Assembly (NCBI RefSeq): GCF_001584325.1
Contig: NZ_LSAZ01000011.1
Coordinates: forward strand, 1 to 64,000
DNA length: 64,000 nt
Origin: Bacillus nakamurai
GTDB lineage: Bacteria; Bacillota; Bacilli; Bacillales; Bacillaceae
Reading direction: 5' to 3'
Shown in pieces: positions 1 through 9,563 of the stretch. The position numbers were made by a program, and so were the translations under genes. How positions within the stretch are numbered: position 1 is the first letter of the stretch; the number at the start of each line of letters is the position of its first letter. The notes below the pieces were generated by a model, which worked only from the letters and a program-made list of their open reading frames with translations, made no database searches and was not told the DNA's origin.

Positions 1-38
1 CTATGGGGTCAGTCCCTTTTTTCGGAGAGGGTTTTTTC

Positions 39-1343
39 TTAATGCCCGTTCAATATAAAGAGCTGAATAAAAAACAGAACGGCAAAGATAATGACCAAAG
101 GATGAATATCGCGCCACTTTTTCTTTGCGACTTTAACAAGCGGATATGAAATAAATCCAAGTGCAATTCCTGTTGAAATGCTGGATGTCAAAGGCATGGC
201 CAAAATGACCAGAAACGCCGGGAAAGCTTCATCAAGCTCATTCCACCGGATATTAGACACTGCACCCATCATCAGGCTGCCGACAATAATCAGCGCCGGT
301 GATGTAATCGCAGAAACCTCGGATAAGACACTGACAAGCGGGCTGAAAAACATGGAAACGGCAAACATGACAGCGATCGTCAGCGCCGTCAGCCCCGTTC
401 TTCCGCCGGCTGCAACCCCTGCTGAAGATTCCACGAACGCTGTCGTCGGGCTTGTGCCGAAGATGCTGCCGACCGTCGTAGCGGTCGAATCGGCCAGTAG
501 TGCTCTCCGGGCATTCGGAAGCTGATTGTTTTTCATCAATCCCGCCTGTTCGGCAACGCCGATCATCGTGCCCGTCGTGTCAAAAATGGTGACGAGAAGA
601 AAAGAGAAGACAACGGCGTACAGGCCGTGGTGAACGACATCACCGAAAGCTGCGAACGGATTTGAGATTAAAAGCCCTTCAGGCAAATGCGGAAAAGAGA
701 TAAATCCCTTCGTAAAATGGATCTGCCCGGTGATAAAGGCGATGACGGCTGTCAGCGCCATGCCGATAAATAACGCTCCGTTTACATTCAGCACCATCAG
801 TACAATACTGATGATAAGCCCGATCAGCGTTAAGATGACAACGGGCGAATGAAGATCACCGAGGGCGACTAAATTAGACTTGTCGGCTGTGATGATTCCC
901 GCCTGGCGTAAGCCGATAAACGCTATAAATAAACCGATGCCGGTCGTTATCCCGTATTTTAAATTGTCCGGAATCGCTTCTATAAGTTGTTTTCTTAAAG
1001 GAGTTAACGATAAAATAATAAAGATGACTCCTGCGATAAACACAGCGCTGAAAGCTGTCTGGTACGTAATGCCGGTGCCGGCGCCGACGACATGAAACGC
1101 AAGATACGCATTTAAACCCATGCCGGGAGCAATGGCAATCGGATAATTCGCAGCCAGGGCCATCCACAACGTTCCGACAATCGAAGCGATAATCGTCGCG
1201 GTAAATACCTGATCAAACGGAATCCCTGCGTTCGAGAGGATAACAGGATTGACGACAATGATATAAACCATTGTAAAAAAGGTGGTCAGTCCCGCGGTAA
1301 TCTCTCTTTTTATTGTCGTTTGATGCTTGTCGAGATGAAACAT
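39..1343 (-). CDS. pbuO: Guanine/hypoxanthine permease (NCS2, AzgA-like)
   Basis: Polytopic purine:proton symporter that imports guanine and hypoxanthine for salvage. The 434-residue product has the NCS2/AzgA N-terminus (MVYIIVVNPVIL), the conserved PIAIAPGMGLNAY helix and a second TSPTTAFVESSAGVAAGG motif typical of this family, with about 12 hydrophobic segments. I start at the ATG at 1343 because GGAGGT lies 5 nt upstream; the open frame continues 23 codons further but without a ribosome site. A sigma-A promoter sits at 1384-1412. In B. subtilis pbuO is under PurR; here CGAAC-like motifs exist but their spacing is not convincing. The family assignment is firm; exact substrate is by homology. 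Confidence 0.93.
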   Translation of the reverse strand: MFHLDKHQTTIKREITAGLTTFFTMVYIIVVNPVILSNAGIPFDQVFTATIIASIVGTLWMALAANYPIAIAPGMGLNAYLAFHVVGAGTGITYQTAFSAVFIAGVIFIILSLTPLRKQLIEAIPDNLKYGITTGIGLFIAFIGLRQAGIITADKSNLVALGDLHSPVVILTLIGLIISIVLMVLNVNGALFIGMALTAVIAFITGQIHFTKGFISFPHLPEGLLISNPFAAFGDVVHHGLYAVVFSFLLVTIFDTTGTMIGVAEQAGLMKNNQLPNARRALLADSTATTVGSIFGTSPTTAFVESSAGVAAGGRTGLTALTIAVMFAVSMFFSPLVSVLSEVSAITSPALIIVGSLMMGAVSNIRWNELDEAFPAFLVILAMPLTSSISTGIALGFISYPLVKVAKKKWRDIHPLVIIFAVLFFIQLFILNGH

Positions 1344-1383
1344 AAGTACCTCCAATGACGAACGTTTTTTCAAAACATCATCT

Positions 1384-1412
1384 ATATTATTCGTTTTATG
1401 AACATTTTGCAA
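1384..1412 (-). promoter_or_regulatory. Sigma-A promoter of pbuO
   Basis: On the minus strand TTGCAA (1412-1407), a 17-nt spacer and TAATAT (1389-1384) precede the pbuO ribosome site by about 30 nt. Confidence 0.6.
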
Positions 1413-1438
1413 GTCGTTTATGAAGAAAGGGGATTGTG

Positions 1439-2830
1439 ATGAACTGGGAAGTTGAAGTAATCAGAAAAAAAGAAGACCTAATCCGTGACACACAGAAGTT
1501 TTTGCAGATCAACAGTGTGATGGATGAATCAACAGCGCGTCCCGGCCAGCCGTTTGGTTCAGGCGTCAATGAGTGTCTCACCTCTTTGCTTGATTTCGGT
1601 GAGAAGGAAGGCTTTACCGTAAAAAATATTGACGGTTATGCCGGCCATATTGAGTGGGGAACGGGGGACGAGATCGTCGGCGTGCTTTGCCACGTGGATG
1701 TCGTGCCGCCGGGAGACGGCTGGACGAGTGATCCTTTCTCCGCCGACATTCGTGAGGGGCGGATATACGCAAGAGGGGCCATTGACGATAAGGGGCCGAC
1801 GATGGCGGCGTTTTACGCGCTGAAAATCGTCAAAGACATGCAGCTGCCTTTATCCAAACGAGTCAGAATCATTATCGGGACAGATGAAGAAAGCGATTGG
1901 AGATGTGTGGAGCACTATTTCAAGCATGAAAAAATGCCTGACATCGGCTTTGCCCCTGACGCTGATTTTCCGATTATTAATGCGGAAAAAGGGATCATTG
2001 ACGCGTCACTGCGCATTGCATCAAAAGCCGCCGGCCGTGAAGCCAAAAACCGGCTTGCTTCATTCCGTTCAGGACTGCGATTAAATATGGTGCCGGATGC
2101 GGCGGAAGCCGTCATTGAAGGAACTGATGTTGACGCTGTGAGCTCCTATTTCAGCAATTGGCTGGAAGAATCACATACACAGGGTGAGGCGAAGGCGGAA
2201 AACGGCCGGCTGACATTACGGGTCTACGGAAAATCATGCCACGCGATGGAGCCGGATAACGGTGTGAATGCCGGGTTAAAGCTCGCTGAATGTTTGCAGG
2301 GGGCGGAGCTTGATGAAGCTGGAAACTACTTTATAAAAATTGTTTCCGATTATTTTTCACATGATACACGAGGGAAAAAGCTGAACATTGACTGTAAAGA
2401 CGACATCAGCGGTGAGCTTACGCTGAACGTCGGCACCTTTACATATGAAAAGGATCTGGGGGGAGAGCTCGGCATCAATATCCGCTATCCCGTCACATCA
2501 GACAGCAAAGTGATTCGTGATGCTTTTATGGCGATAAACGATTTTCAGCTTGAAGAGTTCAAAGACAGCAAACCGCACCACGTATCAGCCGATCATCCGT
2601 TAGTGAAGACGCTTCAAAAGGTATATGAAGGTCAAACGGGCAAAAAAGCGGACCTGATCTCAATCGGCGGAGGAACGTACGCGAGATCCCTTTCAGCAGG
2701 CGTCGCGTTCGGGCCGCTGTTCCCGGGCCGTCCTGACAGCGCTCATCAAAAGGATGAATATATTGAAATTGATGATCTCCTGCGGTCAACGGCTTTATAC
2801 GCTCAGGCTATTTATGAGCTTGCAAAATGA
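1439..2830 (+). CDS. ytjP: M20 family dinuclear zinc peptidase (PepV-like dipeptidase)
   Basis: Predicted cytoplasmic metallopeptidase hydrolysing dipeptides or Xaa-His-type substrates. Of 463 residues, the zinc/catalytic set is visible: H85 and D87 in CHVDVVPPG, the bridging aspartate in GAIDDKGP (about D117), catalytic glutamates in GTDEESDW (about 150-151), and a C-terminal histidine in DSAHQKDEY. The central lid domain lies between about 190 and 330. The ATG at 1439 follows AAAGGGG with good spacing; a GTG immediately before it (1436) is the alternative. Transcribed divergently from pbuO. The family is certain; the physiological substrate is not known from sequence. Confidence 0.9.
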   Translation: MNWEVEVIRKKEDLIRDTQKFLQINSVMDESTARPGQPFGSGVNECLTSLLDFGEKEGFTVKNIDGYAGHIEWGTGDEIVGVLCHVDVVPPGDGWTSDPFSADIREGRIYARGAIDDKGPTMAAFYALKIVKDMQLPLSKRVRIIIGTDEESDWRCVEHYFKHEKMPDIGFAPDADFPIINAEKGIIDASLRIASKAAGREAKNRLASFRSGLRLNMVPDAAEAVIEGTDVDAVSSYFSNWLEESHTQGEAKAENGRLTLRVYGKSCHAMEPDNGVNAGLKLAECLQGAELDEAGNYFIKIVSDYFSHDTRGKKLNIDCKDDISGELTLNVGTFTYEKDLGGELGINIRYPVTSDSKVIRDAFMAINDFQLEEFKDSKPHHVSADHPLVKTLQKVYEGQTGKKADLISIGGGTYARSLSAGVAFGPLFPGRPDSAHQKDEYIEIDDLLRSTALYAQAIYELAK

Positions 2831-2836
2831 GAAAAC

Positions 2837-2870
2837 AAAAAAGGGAGGCCGCTTGCGGCATCCCTTTTTA
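2837..2870. terminator. Bidirectional terminator between ytjP and ytkP
   Basis: AAGGGAGGCCGC-ttg-CGGCATCCCTT hairpin followed by T on the plus strand and preceded by A-tracts, so it can serve both convergent genes. Confidence 0.75.
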
Positions 2871-3803
2871 TGATTCAAATGACCATAAATCCGTAGATAA
2901 ATAACGTTCTCCCGTATCTGCCGTCATGCAGATGACAACCTGTTCAGCAGGCAGGCGTTTTGCGGTTTCGATGGCCGCAAAGCATGCTGCGCCTGATGAA
3001 GGACCGACAAGAATACCTTCTTCAGCGGCAAGACGTCGTGTTGTCGTATATGCGTCTTCATCAGATATTTTTATAATTTCATCGTAAACATTCTGATTCA
3101 ATATACCAGGAATAAAACCGGGGCTTGTCCCGACAAGCTTATGGGCGCCGGGTTTTCCGCCGGATAAAACAGGTGAACCTGCAGGCTCTGCGACATGAAC
3201 GGTCATTTCCGGGAAAAGCTCCTTCAGCGCTTCTCCGGTTCCCGTAATCGTGCCGCCCGTTCCTGCCGTGGCGACAAAAGCGCCGAGCGGTCTGCCGAGC
3301 TGCTGAACCGCCTCATAAATTTCTGCGGCGGTCGTTTTTCGGTGGGCATCGGGGTTTGCGCTGTTTTCAAATTGCATCGGTATAAAGCTTCCCGGGATCT
3401 GTTCGGCAAGTTCTTTCGCTTTTTTGATGCTGCCGGGCATTCTTTCCGCTCCCGGCGTCAGAACAACCTCCGCGCCGTACGCTTTAAGCAGATTGATGCG
3501 TTCTTTCGTCATCGTGTCAGGCATGACAAGGATTGCTTTATATCCGCGTGCCGCCGCGTTCATGGCCAGGCCGATGCCGGTATTGCCGCTGGTCGGCTCG
3601 ATGATCACAGAGCCGGGTTTCAAACGTCCGTTTTTTTCTGCTTCTATGATCATATTGTAAGCCGCTCTGTCTTTGACACTGCCGCTCGGATTAAAAGATT
3701 CTAATTTTAAATAGACTTGCGCTGCGTCCGCGGGCTGCAGGCGGTTCAGCCTCACAATCGGGGTATCACCGATCAAATCCGCCGTATTGTTAACGATTTT
3801 CAA
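2868..3803 (-). CDS. ytkP: PLP-dependent cysteine synthase-like protein
   Basis: Fold-type II PLP enzyme of the CysK/CBS family, 311 residues. The PLP lysine is K44 in NPSGSVKDRAAYN, the phosphate/substrate loop is TSGNTGIGLA (about 69-78), and the glycine loop GTGGTITGTG is present. These support an O-acetylserine (thiol)-lyase type reaction, replacing acetate by sulfide or another nucleophile. It is a second copy besides the housekeeping CysK expected elsewhere, so its real donor substrate may differ. It is single-gene, convergent with ytjP and divergent from thpR. Family is firm; substrate is inferred. Confidence 0.88.
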   Translation of the reverse strand: MKIVNNTADLIGDTPIVRLNRLQPADAAQVYLKLESFNPSGSVKDRAAYNMIIEAEKNGRLKPGSVIIEPTSGNTGIGLAMNAAARGYKAILVMPDTMTKERINLLKAYGAEVVLTPGAERMPGSIKKAKELAEQIPGSFIPMQFENSANPDAHRKTTAAEIYEAVQQLGRPLGAFVATAGTGGTITGTGEALKELFPEMTVHVAEPAGSPVLSGGKPGAHKLVGTSPGFIPGILNQNVYDEIIKISDEDAYTTTRRLAAEEGILVGPSSGAACFAAIETAKRLPAEQVVICMTADTGERYLSTDLWSFES

Positions 3804-3856
3804 AGCCTATCTCATTCCTCTCTGTATAAAACATTCGGTACATAATATCCTATCAT

Positions 3857-3887
3857 ATAAGCGGACAGGGTTCTCCTCTCCGCTTAT
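3857..3887. promoter_or_regulatory. 9-bp inverted repeat over the thpR -35 region
   Basis: ATAAGCGGA (3857-3865) and TCCGCTTAT (3879-3887) form a perfect 9-bp dyad with a 13-nt spacer. A TATAAT -10 box follows at 3894-3899, so the -35 position falls inside the dyad spacer. Operator function is an inference. Confidence 0.4.
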
Positions 3888-3930
3888 CCGTTTTATAATA
3901 ACACCATAACCTAAGGAGGGGGTCCCTCGT

Positions 3931-4482
3931 ATGAAAGCTTCATTGCCGCATTATTTTATCGGCATTCCGATTCCGGCTGATATTGCTGAACCGATTTGGG
4001 AAGCAGCCAGAAAGGAACCTGTATTAACATTTAAAAAGTGGGTGCACCCGCTTGATTACCATATCACCTTAATCTTTCTCGGCGCAGCGGATGAAGCGCG
4101 GCTTGCAGGCTTAAAGCCAATGCTCGCTGACATCGCAGCTCTTTCACAGCCGTTTACCGTTCAATTTCAAAACCTCGAGTTTTTCGGAGCCCGCGAGCAG
4201 CCGAGAGTGCTGCATTTAGAGCCGGAACGGAATGATTATCTGTTCGATTTGCGGGAAAAAACAAAGCAGGCTGTACAAAAAGCCGGCTTTCAAGTGGAAA
4301 AGCGTCCGTATCATCCACACATGACGATGGCGCGGAAATGGAGCGGAGATGTACCGTTCCCGCCTCATGTTCCGTTTGAAAGCGGCAGGGCTTCAAGCAC
4401 CGTCACCCGGTTTTCCTTGTTTCAAACCCATCTTGACCGGTCGCCTAAGTACGAAGAAATTGCACAATTTCAACTGACATAA
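3931..4482 (+). CDS. thpR: RNA 2',3'-cyclic phosphodiesterase (2H superfamily)
   Basis: Small soluble 2H phosphoesterase, historically called 2'-5' RNA ligase. Both catalytic HxTx motifs are present: H44-I-T-L and H130-M-T-M, each followed by the usual beta-strand residues. At 183 residues the length is normal for ThpR/LigT. A very strong ribosome site (AAGGAGGGGG) precedes the ATG at 3931. Biochemically the family hydrolyses 2',3'-cyclic phosphate ends of RNA to 2'-phosphates; the biological target in Bacillus is unknown. It begins a run of same-strand genes thpR-ytlQ-ytlR. B. subtilis counterpart YtlP. Confidence 0.88.
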   Translation: MKASLPHYFIGIPIPADIAEPIWEAARKEPVLTFKKWVHPLDYHITLIFLGAADEARLAGLKPMLADIAALSQPFTVQFQNLEFFGAREQPRVLHLEPERNDYLFDLREKTKQAVQKAGFQVEKRPYHPHMTMARKWSGDVPFPPHVPFESGRASSTVTRFSLFQTHLDRSPKYEEIAQFQLT

Positions 4483-4508
4483 ACAAAAATTCGGAGTGGG
4501 GAAATGAC

Positions 4509-5441
4509 ATGGCACAGATCATCAAAATTCACGACTGTATATCAAGATATGAGCTAGACCCTTATCACTATATGAATCAGTTTATCCGTTTAAAAAAAGA
4601 ACGCTGGAAAGCTCTCTTGGAAGCTTTTGACCGAAAAAAGGAGGAACAAGAGACACAAATGGCTGCATCGGGTGAAACGGCTCCCGAGCCAAGCAGAAAA
4701 AAATTTTTCTTAAAGAAGAGAAAAGCGGAGATTCTGTCCGATATAAAGGAAAAGAGGCATCAATGGTTTGATGAGCCGGACGAAGAAGAGGCGCTGATGC
4801 TGGACCTTCCGTCTCATAGGGCTGAGCTTGCGCCTTACTTTAAAAATCAATTGTATGAATTTCAATTAAAGTGGGCGAGCTCCACGCTTTCCGACATGTC
4901 TGAGCTTTCTCGGCAGGTCCGGCGGGACGGGATTTTAAGAATGCTGGCCCAAAAGCTTCCTGATTCCTATTTTGTGATGTATCATCCTGTTCTTCAAATT
5001 CAGCAGGCATCTGTAGAACTAAGCATCGTCATTCTCTCTCCGCTGGAGATTTTTTGCGTTGCTTTTTTGGAGGCTGAGGAAGACAGCGTGTATATCGGGT
5101 CGAAAAATCGTTTTTGGGATAAGAAAACCTCGGGCGGCTCGCATCCGGTTTTGAATCCGGCTCTCAGCGTGAACCGGACAGGCTCTGTCGTCTCACAAAT
5201 CGTCAAAGAGAAGGGGGCAGACATTCCCGTCAAAAAGCTCCTGCTCAGCCAAACATCGTATATTGATTATCCTGAACCGCCATACGGACTGGACATAGCA
5301 GACAAGCGGACTGCCGGTGAGTGGCTGCAAAAGCAGCAGAAAAATACGGCGCCCATCAAGCATCATCAGCTGAAGGCTGCAAATGCCCTGCTATCTTACG
5401 GCCTGTCCAATTCAAGACGGAGACAGGAGTGGCTTGATTAA
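4509..5441 (+). CDS. ytlQ: Conserved protein YtlQ, unknown function
   Basis: A 310-residue soluble protein I recognise only as the YtlQ family of Bacilli. Residues about 28-85 are highly charged (many Lys/Glu, likely coiled or disordered); the C-terminal two thirds look globular, with hydrophobic strands around [23 protein letters not shown]. That region resembles nuclease-related proteins in pattern only, which I do not regard as evidence. No signal peptide or membrane segment. It starts 26 nt after thpR and ends 52 nt before ytlR, so the three are probably co-transcribed. Function cannot be assigned. Confidence 0.8.
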   Translation: MAQIIKIHDCISRYELDPYHYMNQFIRLKKERWKALLEAFDRKKEEQETQMAASGETAPEPSRKKFFLKKRKAEILSDIKEKRHQWFDEPDEEEALMLDLPSHRAELAPYFKNQLYEFQLKWASSTLSDMSELSRQVRRDGILRMLAQKLPDSYFVMYHPVLQIQQASVELSIVILSPLEIFCVAFLEAEEDSVYIGSKNRFWDKKTSGGSHPVLNPALSVNRTGSVVSQIVKEKGADIPVKKLLLSQTSYIDYPEPPYGLDIADKRTAGEWLQKQQKNTAPIKHHQLKAANALLSYGLSNSRRRQEWLD

Positions 5442-5493
5442 GCAGAACGCTTCCCGGCGGTTTTCTCATACATGAAGCAGGTGAAAACAAACG

Positions 5494-6423
5494 ATGAGTC
5501 AATGGTTTTTTATTATTAATCCGGCCGCCGGGCGCGGCAGGGGCCGGCGTGTCTGGAAGGCCGTTCAAAAAGAGCTGTCCAAACGGGGAGTGGAGCACCG
5601 CTCTTTTTTGACCGAACATCCGGGACATGCGGAGGTGCTGGCGAGACAGATTTCAACGATGCAGGATCACAAGCTGAAGCGGCTGTTTGTAATCGGCGGA
5701 GACGGTACGATGCATGAGGTCATTAACGGGCTGAAAGGAATAGGCCAAATTGAGCTGACCTTTGTGCCTGCCGGTTCATATAATGATTTTTCCAAAGGGT
5801 TTGCCGTCAAAAAGACGGCTCTTCTGCAAGAAATCAAACGGCAGCACCGCCCGTTAACACGAAAATTTTACGCAGGAAGCGTCAACTTTTTCCACGACAA
5901 AGCGCAATCTCTTTACTTTTTAAACCACCTTTCTGTCGGATTTGACGCCTGCGTGCTGAAGGCAGCCGTGAATTTTCCGTTTTCACGCGCCCTTCGGTTT
6001 CTGCGTCTCCGTTTTCTGATTTATCCGCTTGCACATTTATATACGGCGGCCACATTTCAGCCGTTCACGTTTGTCTGCACGGCGGGCGGAGAAAGGCGTG
6101 AATTCCGTAACGTTTGGTTTGTCATCGCGGCAAATCATCCTTATTACGGCGGCGGGATGAAAGCGGCGCCTTCTGCAAATCCCCGTGAAAGCAGCTTTGA
6201 TATTGTCATTGCGGAGCATTTGTCTTTTGTCTCGCTGTATCGTTTTTTATTCGCGATGAGCTTTGGCAGGCATATTAATATGGACGGCGTCACGATTTTA
6301 AAGGAAAAAGAAATCACCTTTGAGACGCCGGGCAAAATTCCGTTTCATGCAGACGGCGAGCTGATCGGAACCACACCGTTCCGTTTAACGCCGGGTTCAG
6401 AGCCTTTAAGGATAAAATCATAG
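5494..6423 (+). CDS. ytlR: Diacylglycerol/lipid kinase family protein
   Basis: DagK/YegS-family lipid kinase, 309 residues, which would phosphorylate a diacylglycerol, sphingoid or similar lipid at the membrane. The nucleotide-binding catalytic domain carries NPAAGRGRG near the N-terminus and the signature GGDGTMHEVINGL (about 69-81); a beta-sandwich C-terminal domain ends in the typical FHADGELIG motif. The essential housekeeping DagK of Bacilli is a separate gene, so this is a paralogue with an unsettled substrate. It is last in the thpR-ytlQ-ytlR run. In B. subtilis 168 I recall amyX directly downstream; it is absent here. Confidence 0.85.
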   Translation: MSQWFFIINPAAGRGRGRRVWKAVQKELSKRGVEHRSFLTEHPGHAEVLARQISTMQDHKLKRLFVIGGDGTMHEVINGLKGIGQIELTFVPAGSYNDFSKGFAVKKTALLQEIKRQHRPLTRKFYAGSVNFFHDKAQSLYFLNHLSVGFDACVLKAAVNFPFSRALRFLRLRFLIYPLAHLYTAATFQPFTFVCTAGGERREFRNVWFVIAANHPYYGGGMKAAPSANPRESSFDIVIAEHLSFVSLYRFLFAMSFGRHINMDGVTILKEKEITFETPGKIPFHADGELIGTTPFRLTPGSEPLRIKS

Positions 6424-6521
6424 GGAACAAATGAAACCCGTCATATCATAAATCTTAGAATTCACACGGCGTTCTTACGAGTTTTGCTTGACGAAGTTTG
6501 TGCTCTAGCGCTAAAATTTAT

Positions 6522-6570
6522 AAGACGGCTATTGATTAGCATATGAGACTCTCAATAGCTGTCTTTTTTA
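6522..6570 (+). terminator. Terminator downstream of ytlR
   Basis: AAGACGGCTATTGA pairs with TCAATAGCTGTCTT (one G-U/mismatch region), followed by TTTTTT. It lies in the short gap where a pullulanase gene would be in strain 168. Confidence 0.75.
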
Positions 6571-6668
6571 TTTCTCATGAGGTTGTTTATGACAGGCCGA
6601 TCTGCCGGCTTATGGAGGCATGAGGCCTATTCTAAAATATTTTAAGAAATGATGGGTTGAACATTGAT

Positions 6669-7466
6669 ATGAACTGGTTGGGACAATTACTAGGTAGCGA
6701 TTGGGAGATCTTCCCCGCCGGAGGAGCTACAGGAGATGCATATTATGCGAAACATAACGGCCAACAGCTTTTTTTAAAACGTAATAGCTCGCCCTTTTTA
6801 GCCGTGTTATCCGCCGAAGGCATTGTTCCGAAGCTGGTTTGGACGAAACGGATGGAAAACGGCGATGTCATTACGGCTCAGCATTGGATGGCGGGCAGAG
6901 AGCTGAAGCCGAAGGATATGAGCGGACGCCCGGTGGCTGAGCTGCTTCGCAAAATCCACACATCTAAAGCCTTGCTGGACATGCTGAAAAGACTTGGAAA
7001 AGAACCGCTCAATCCGGGCGCTCTTTTGTCTCAGCTGAAGCAGGCCGTATTTGCCGTGCAGCAATTTTCGCCGCTTATTCAAGAAGGCCTTGCATATTTA
7101 GAAGCGCATGTAAATGAGGTGCATTTCGGTGAAAAAGTCGTTTGCCATTGTGATGTGAATCATAATAACTGGCTTTTGTCTGAAGACAACCAGCTGTATT
7201 TAATAGATTGGGACGGCGCGATGATAGCCGACCCGGCCATGGATCTCGGCCCTTTACTGTATCATTACGTTGAAGAGCCAGCGTGGGACAGCTGGCTTGG
7301 CATGTACGGCATGAAGCTCACGGACGGTTTGCGTCTGCGCATGGCTTGGTACATTTTATCAGAAACCCTCACGTTTATCGCCTGGCACAAATCAAAAGGA
7401 AACGATAAAGGGTATCATGATGCCATGGAAGAGCTGCATGCCCTGATGAAGCGGATTGTCAAGTAG
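6669..7466 (+). CDS. ytmP: Aminoglycoside/choline kinase-fold phosphotransferase
   Basis: Kinase-fold protein of the APH/choline kinase superfamily, about 265 residues. The Brenner-type catalytic loop CHCDVNHNNW and the metal-binding IDWDGAMIADPAMDLG are intact, so it should be an active phosphotransferase; the acceptor is unknown (thiamine, choline or a sugar alcohol are possibilities from the family). The start is uncertain: an in-frame TTG lies at 6657 and the ATG I use is 6669, neither with a strong ribosome site (GATGGG is the best). Convergent with ytzH, with stop codons adjacent. Confidence 0.82.
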   Translation: MNWLGQLLGSDWEIFPAGGATGDAYYAKHNGQQLFLKRNSSPFLAVLSAEGIVPKLVWTKRMENGDVITAQHWMAGRELKPKDMSGRPVAELLRKIHTSKALLDMLKRLGKEPLNPGALLSQLKQAVFAVQQFSPLIQEGLAYLEAHVNEVHFGEKVVCHCDVNHNNWLLSEDNQLYLIDWDGAMIADPAMDLGPLLYHYVEEPAWDSWLGMYGMKLTDGLRLRMAWYILSETLTFIAWHKSKGNDKGYHDAMEELHALMKRIVK

Positions 7467-7745
7467 TCAGGAGTATGAATCCATTTGCTCCACCCATTGG
7501 GACAAGTGGTTTTGATGCTCCTGAATATGCGTGTCGATGGAATCGGCCGTGATGCCGGACTGGCTGTAACGGTACACATCCTCAAGCACATTTTTTATAT
7601 TTGAATCAAGCCCGGTATTGGCCATTAATGATTTGATGACGCGTTCTAGCTGTTCGTATTCGGCAACTGTGCCGCAGCAATCCAATTGATGGTCGGCTAA
7701 TATGTCCTTTAATAACCGAACCTGATGTTCGCTTGTTAAGCCCAT
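7467..7745 (-). CDS. ytzH: Conserved small protein YtzH
   Basis: A 92-residue soluble protein of the YtzH family, found in Bacilli next to trmB. It is rich in acidic and polar residues and predicted largely helical; it holds a CC pair in [18 protein letters not shown]. No known domain and no signal peptide. Its stop abuts the ytmP stop, convergently, and it is transcribed away from trmB. Function unknown; the call rests on recognising the B. subtilis sequence. Confidence 0.82.
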   Translation of the reverse strand: MGLTSEHQVRLLKDILADHQLDCCGTVAEYEQLERVIKSLMANTGLDSNIKNVLEDVYRYSQSGITADSIDTHIQEHQNHLSQWVEQMDSYS

Positions 7746-7927
7746 GGTTCATATACACATCCCTTCTGTGTCATACATTGTGCAAAGCGGTGCTGTTTTA
7801 TGCATCAGATGAGTGTTCCGGACCGGGGAACCTCTTTTTTATGCAGGCGTGCCTGAAAACGCGCTTGCGGCTGTTTTTGTTTCATGGTATGTTGTTACTC
7901 GAAATTATAGATAGAGGTGTCAATCAT

Positions 7928-8581
7928 ATGAGAATGCGCCATAAACCTTGGGCAAATGACTTTTTGGCAGAAAATGCTCACATTGCCATCAGCGATCCGG
8001 CTCAGTATAAAGGGAAATGGGACACGGTCTTTGGCAACGCCAATCCGATTCATATTGAAGTAGGAACGGGAAAAGGACAATTCATTTCCGGAATGGCGAA
8101 ACAAAACCCGGATATTAACTATATTGGAATTGAACTGTTTAAGAGCGTCATCGTAACGGCAGTCCAAAAAGTAAAAGACAGCGGGGCAGAGAATGTCCGT
8201 TTGTTAAATATAGACGCTGAAACACTGAGTGATGTATTTGACCGGGGAGAAGTCAAGCGCGTATATCTAAACTTTTCTGATCCTTGGCCGAAAAACCGTC
8301 ATGAAAAACGCCGCCTAACGTTTAAAAGTTTCTTGAAAAAATATGAAGAAGTGATGGGCGAGAATGGCGCGATTCATTTCAAAACGGATAACCGCGGTTT
8401 GTTTGAATACTCCCTGAAAAGTTTTTCCGAGTACGGCCTTCTTCTGACAGAAGTCAGTCTCGATCTGCATAACAGCAATCCCAAAGGCAATATCATGACA
8501 GAATACGAAGAGAAATTCTCCGCGCTCGGCCAGCCGATTTACCGGGCAGAAGTCGAATGGAGAACAAAAGACAGACTCTGA
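7928..8581 (+). CDS. trmB: tRNA (guanine-N7)-methyltransferase
   Basis: Makes m7G46 in the variable loop of tRNAs using S-adenosylmethionine. The 217-residue protein has the SAM-binding motif [10 protein letters not shown] and the family signature [15 protein letters not shown], plus [13 protein letters not shown]. The frame is open upstream to 7733, but ATG 7928 has AGAGGTG at the right distance and matches the start of B. subtilis TrmB (YtmQ). The last four residues (KDRL) extend slightly beyond the usual end. A terminator begins 10 nt before the stop codon ends. Confidence 0.94.
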   Translation: MRMRHKPWANDFLAENAHIAISDPAQYKGKWDTVFGNANPIHIEVGTGKGQFISGMAKQNPDINYIGIELFKSVIVTAVQKVKDSGAENVRLLNIDAETLSDVFDRGEVKRVYLNFSDPWPKNRHEKRRLTFKSFLKKYEEVMGENGAIHFKTDNRGLFEYSLKSFSEYGLLLTEVSLDLHNSNPKGNIMTEYEEKFSALGQPIYRAEVEWRTKDRL

Positions 8582-8600
8582 TACGGGAGTCTGTTTTTTT
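8571..8600 (+). terminator. Terminator overlapping the trmB stop
   Basis: ACAGACTC/GGGAGTCTGT stem around the TGA, followed by a run of seven T. Confidence 0.75.
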
Positions 8601-8639
8601 ATGGCGCCATTTGCTACCATTACATCAGGAGGGATCATG

Positions 8640-9485
8640 ATGGAGACATTGAATATTGGCAATATTTCATTAACATGGCTTGACGGCGGCGTAACGCATA
8701 TGGACGGAGGGGCGATGTTCGGCGTTGTTCCGAAGCCCTTATGGTCAAGAAAATACCCTGTAAATGACAAGAACCAAATTGAATTGAGAACAGACCCGAT
8801 TCTGATCCGAAAGAACGGCCTGAATATTTTAGTTGACGCGGGTATCGGGTCAGGAAAATTCTCAGAAAAACAGAAAAGAAACTACGGCGTGACCCAGGAA
8901 TCCAATCTGAAACAATCCCTTGCCGGGCTCGGCCTGACTTGTGAGGACATTCATATTGTGGCGATGACCCATCTTCATTTTGACCATGCGTGCGGTTTGA
9001 CGGAATACCGCGGGGATGAGCTCGTCTCCGTTTTTCCGAATGCCCGGATCATCGCATCTGCGACCGAATGGAATGAAATGCGCCATCCCAATATCAGATC
9101 GAAAAATACATACTGGAAAGAAAATTGGGAAGCGGTAAAAGATCAGGTCAATACCTTTGATCATGCGCATCAGCTGACAGAGGGCATCACTATGCATCAT
9201 ACGGGCGGCCACAGTGACGGCCACAGCGTTATCGTCTTGGAAGATGAGGGAGAAACCGCTGTGCATTTTGCCGACCTGATGCCGACAAATGCCCACAAAA
9301 ATCCGTTATGGGTTTTGGCGTATGACGATTATCCGATGACCTCCATTCCGCAAAAGCAAAAATGGCAGGCCTTCGCCGAGGAAAAAGACGCTTGGCTGAT
9401 CTTTTATCACGACGCGATATATAGAGCCGTAAAATGGGGAGAAGACGGCGAAATTACGGCATTCGTCAAACGGGAGGGAAAATAG
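8640..9485 (+). CDS. ytnP: Metallo-beta-lactamase fold lactonase YtnP (quorum quenching)
   Basis: Metallo-hydrolase of 281 residues. The dinuclear zinc motif HLHFDHACG lies near residues 111-119, with the later [10 protein letters not shown] and [11 protein letters not shown] metal ligands. In B. subtilis YtnP degrades signalling lactones and suppresses streptomycin production and development in Streptomyces, so this gene would act in interspecies antagonism. Two ATGs are adjacent (8637, 8640); the second is 6-7 nt from AGGAGGG and matches the known start. Single gene between two terminators. Assignment by motif and remembered homologue. Confidence 0.88.
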   Translation: METLNIGNISLTWLDGGVTHMDGGAMFGVVPKPLWSRKYPVNDKNQIELRTDPILIRKNGLNILVDAGIGSGKFSEKQKRNYGVTQESNLKQSLAGLGLTCEDIHIVAMTHLHFDHACGLTEYRGDELVSVFPNARIIASATEWNEMRHPNIRSKNTYWKENWEAVKDQVNTFDHAHQLTEGITMHHTGGHSDGHSVIVLEDEGETAVHFADLMPTNAHKNPLWVLAYDDYPMTSIPQKQKWQAFAEEKDAWLIFYHDAIYRAVKWGEDGEITAFVKREGK

Positions 9486-9563
9486 GCTGAATTTGATTTG
9501 CCTGTATGAATTTCGGAAATGAAAGCAAACCTAAAAACAAATTGCTTTGAAAGGAAGAGACAG

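Noticed and set aside
1354-1398. Pair of PurR boxes upstream of pbuO
   Set aside because: CGAAC at 1359 and an inverted CGAAT at 1393 exist, but the separation is about 19 nt with one mismatch each, not the usual 16-17; not strong enough to annotate.
3195-3704. 169-codon plus-strand frame opposite ytkP
   Set aside because: It is the shadow of the cysteine-synthase-like gene, whose motifs are complete on the minus strand.
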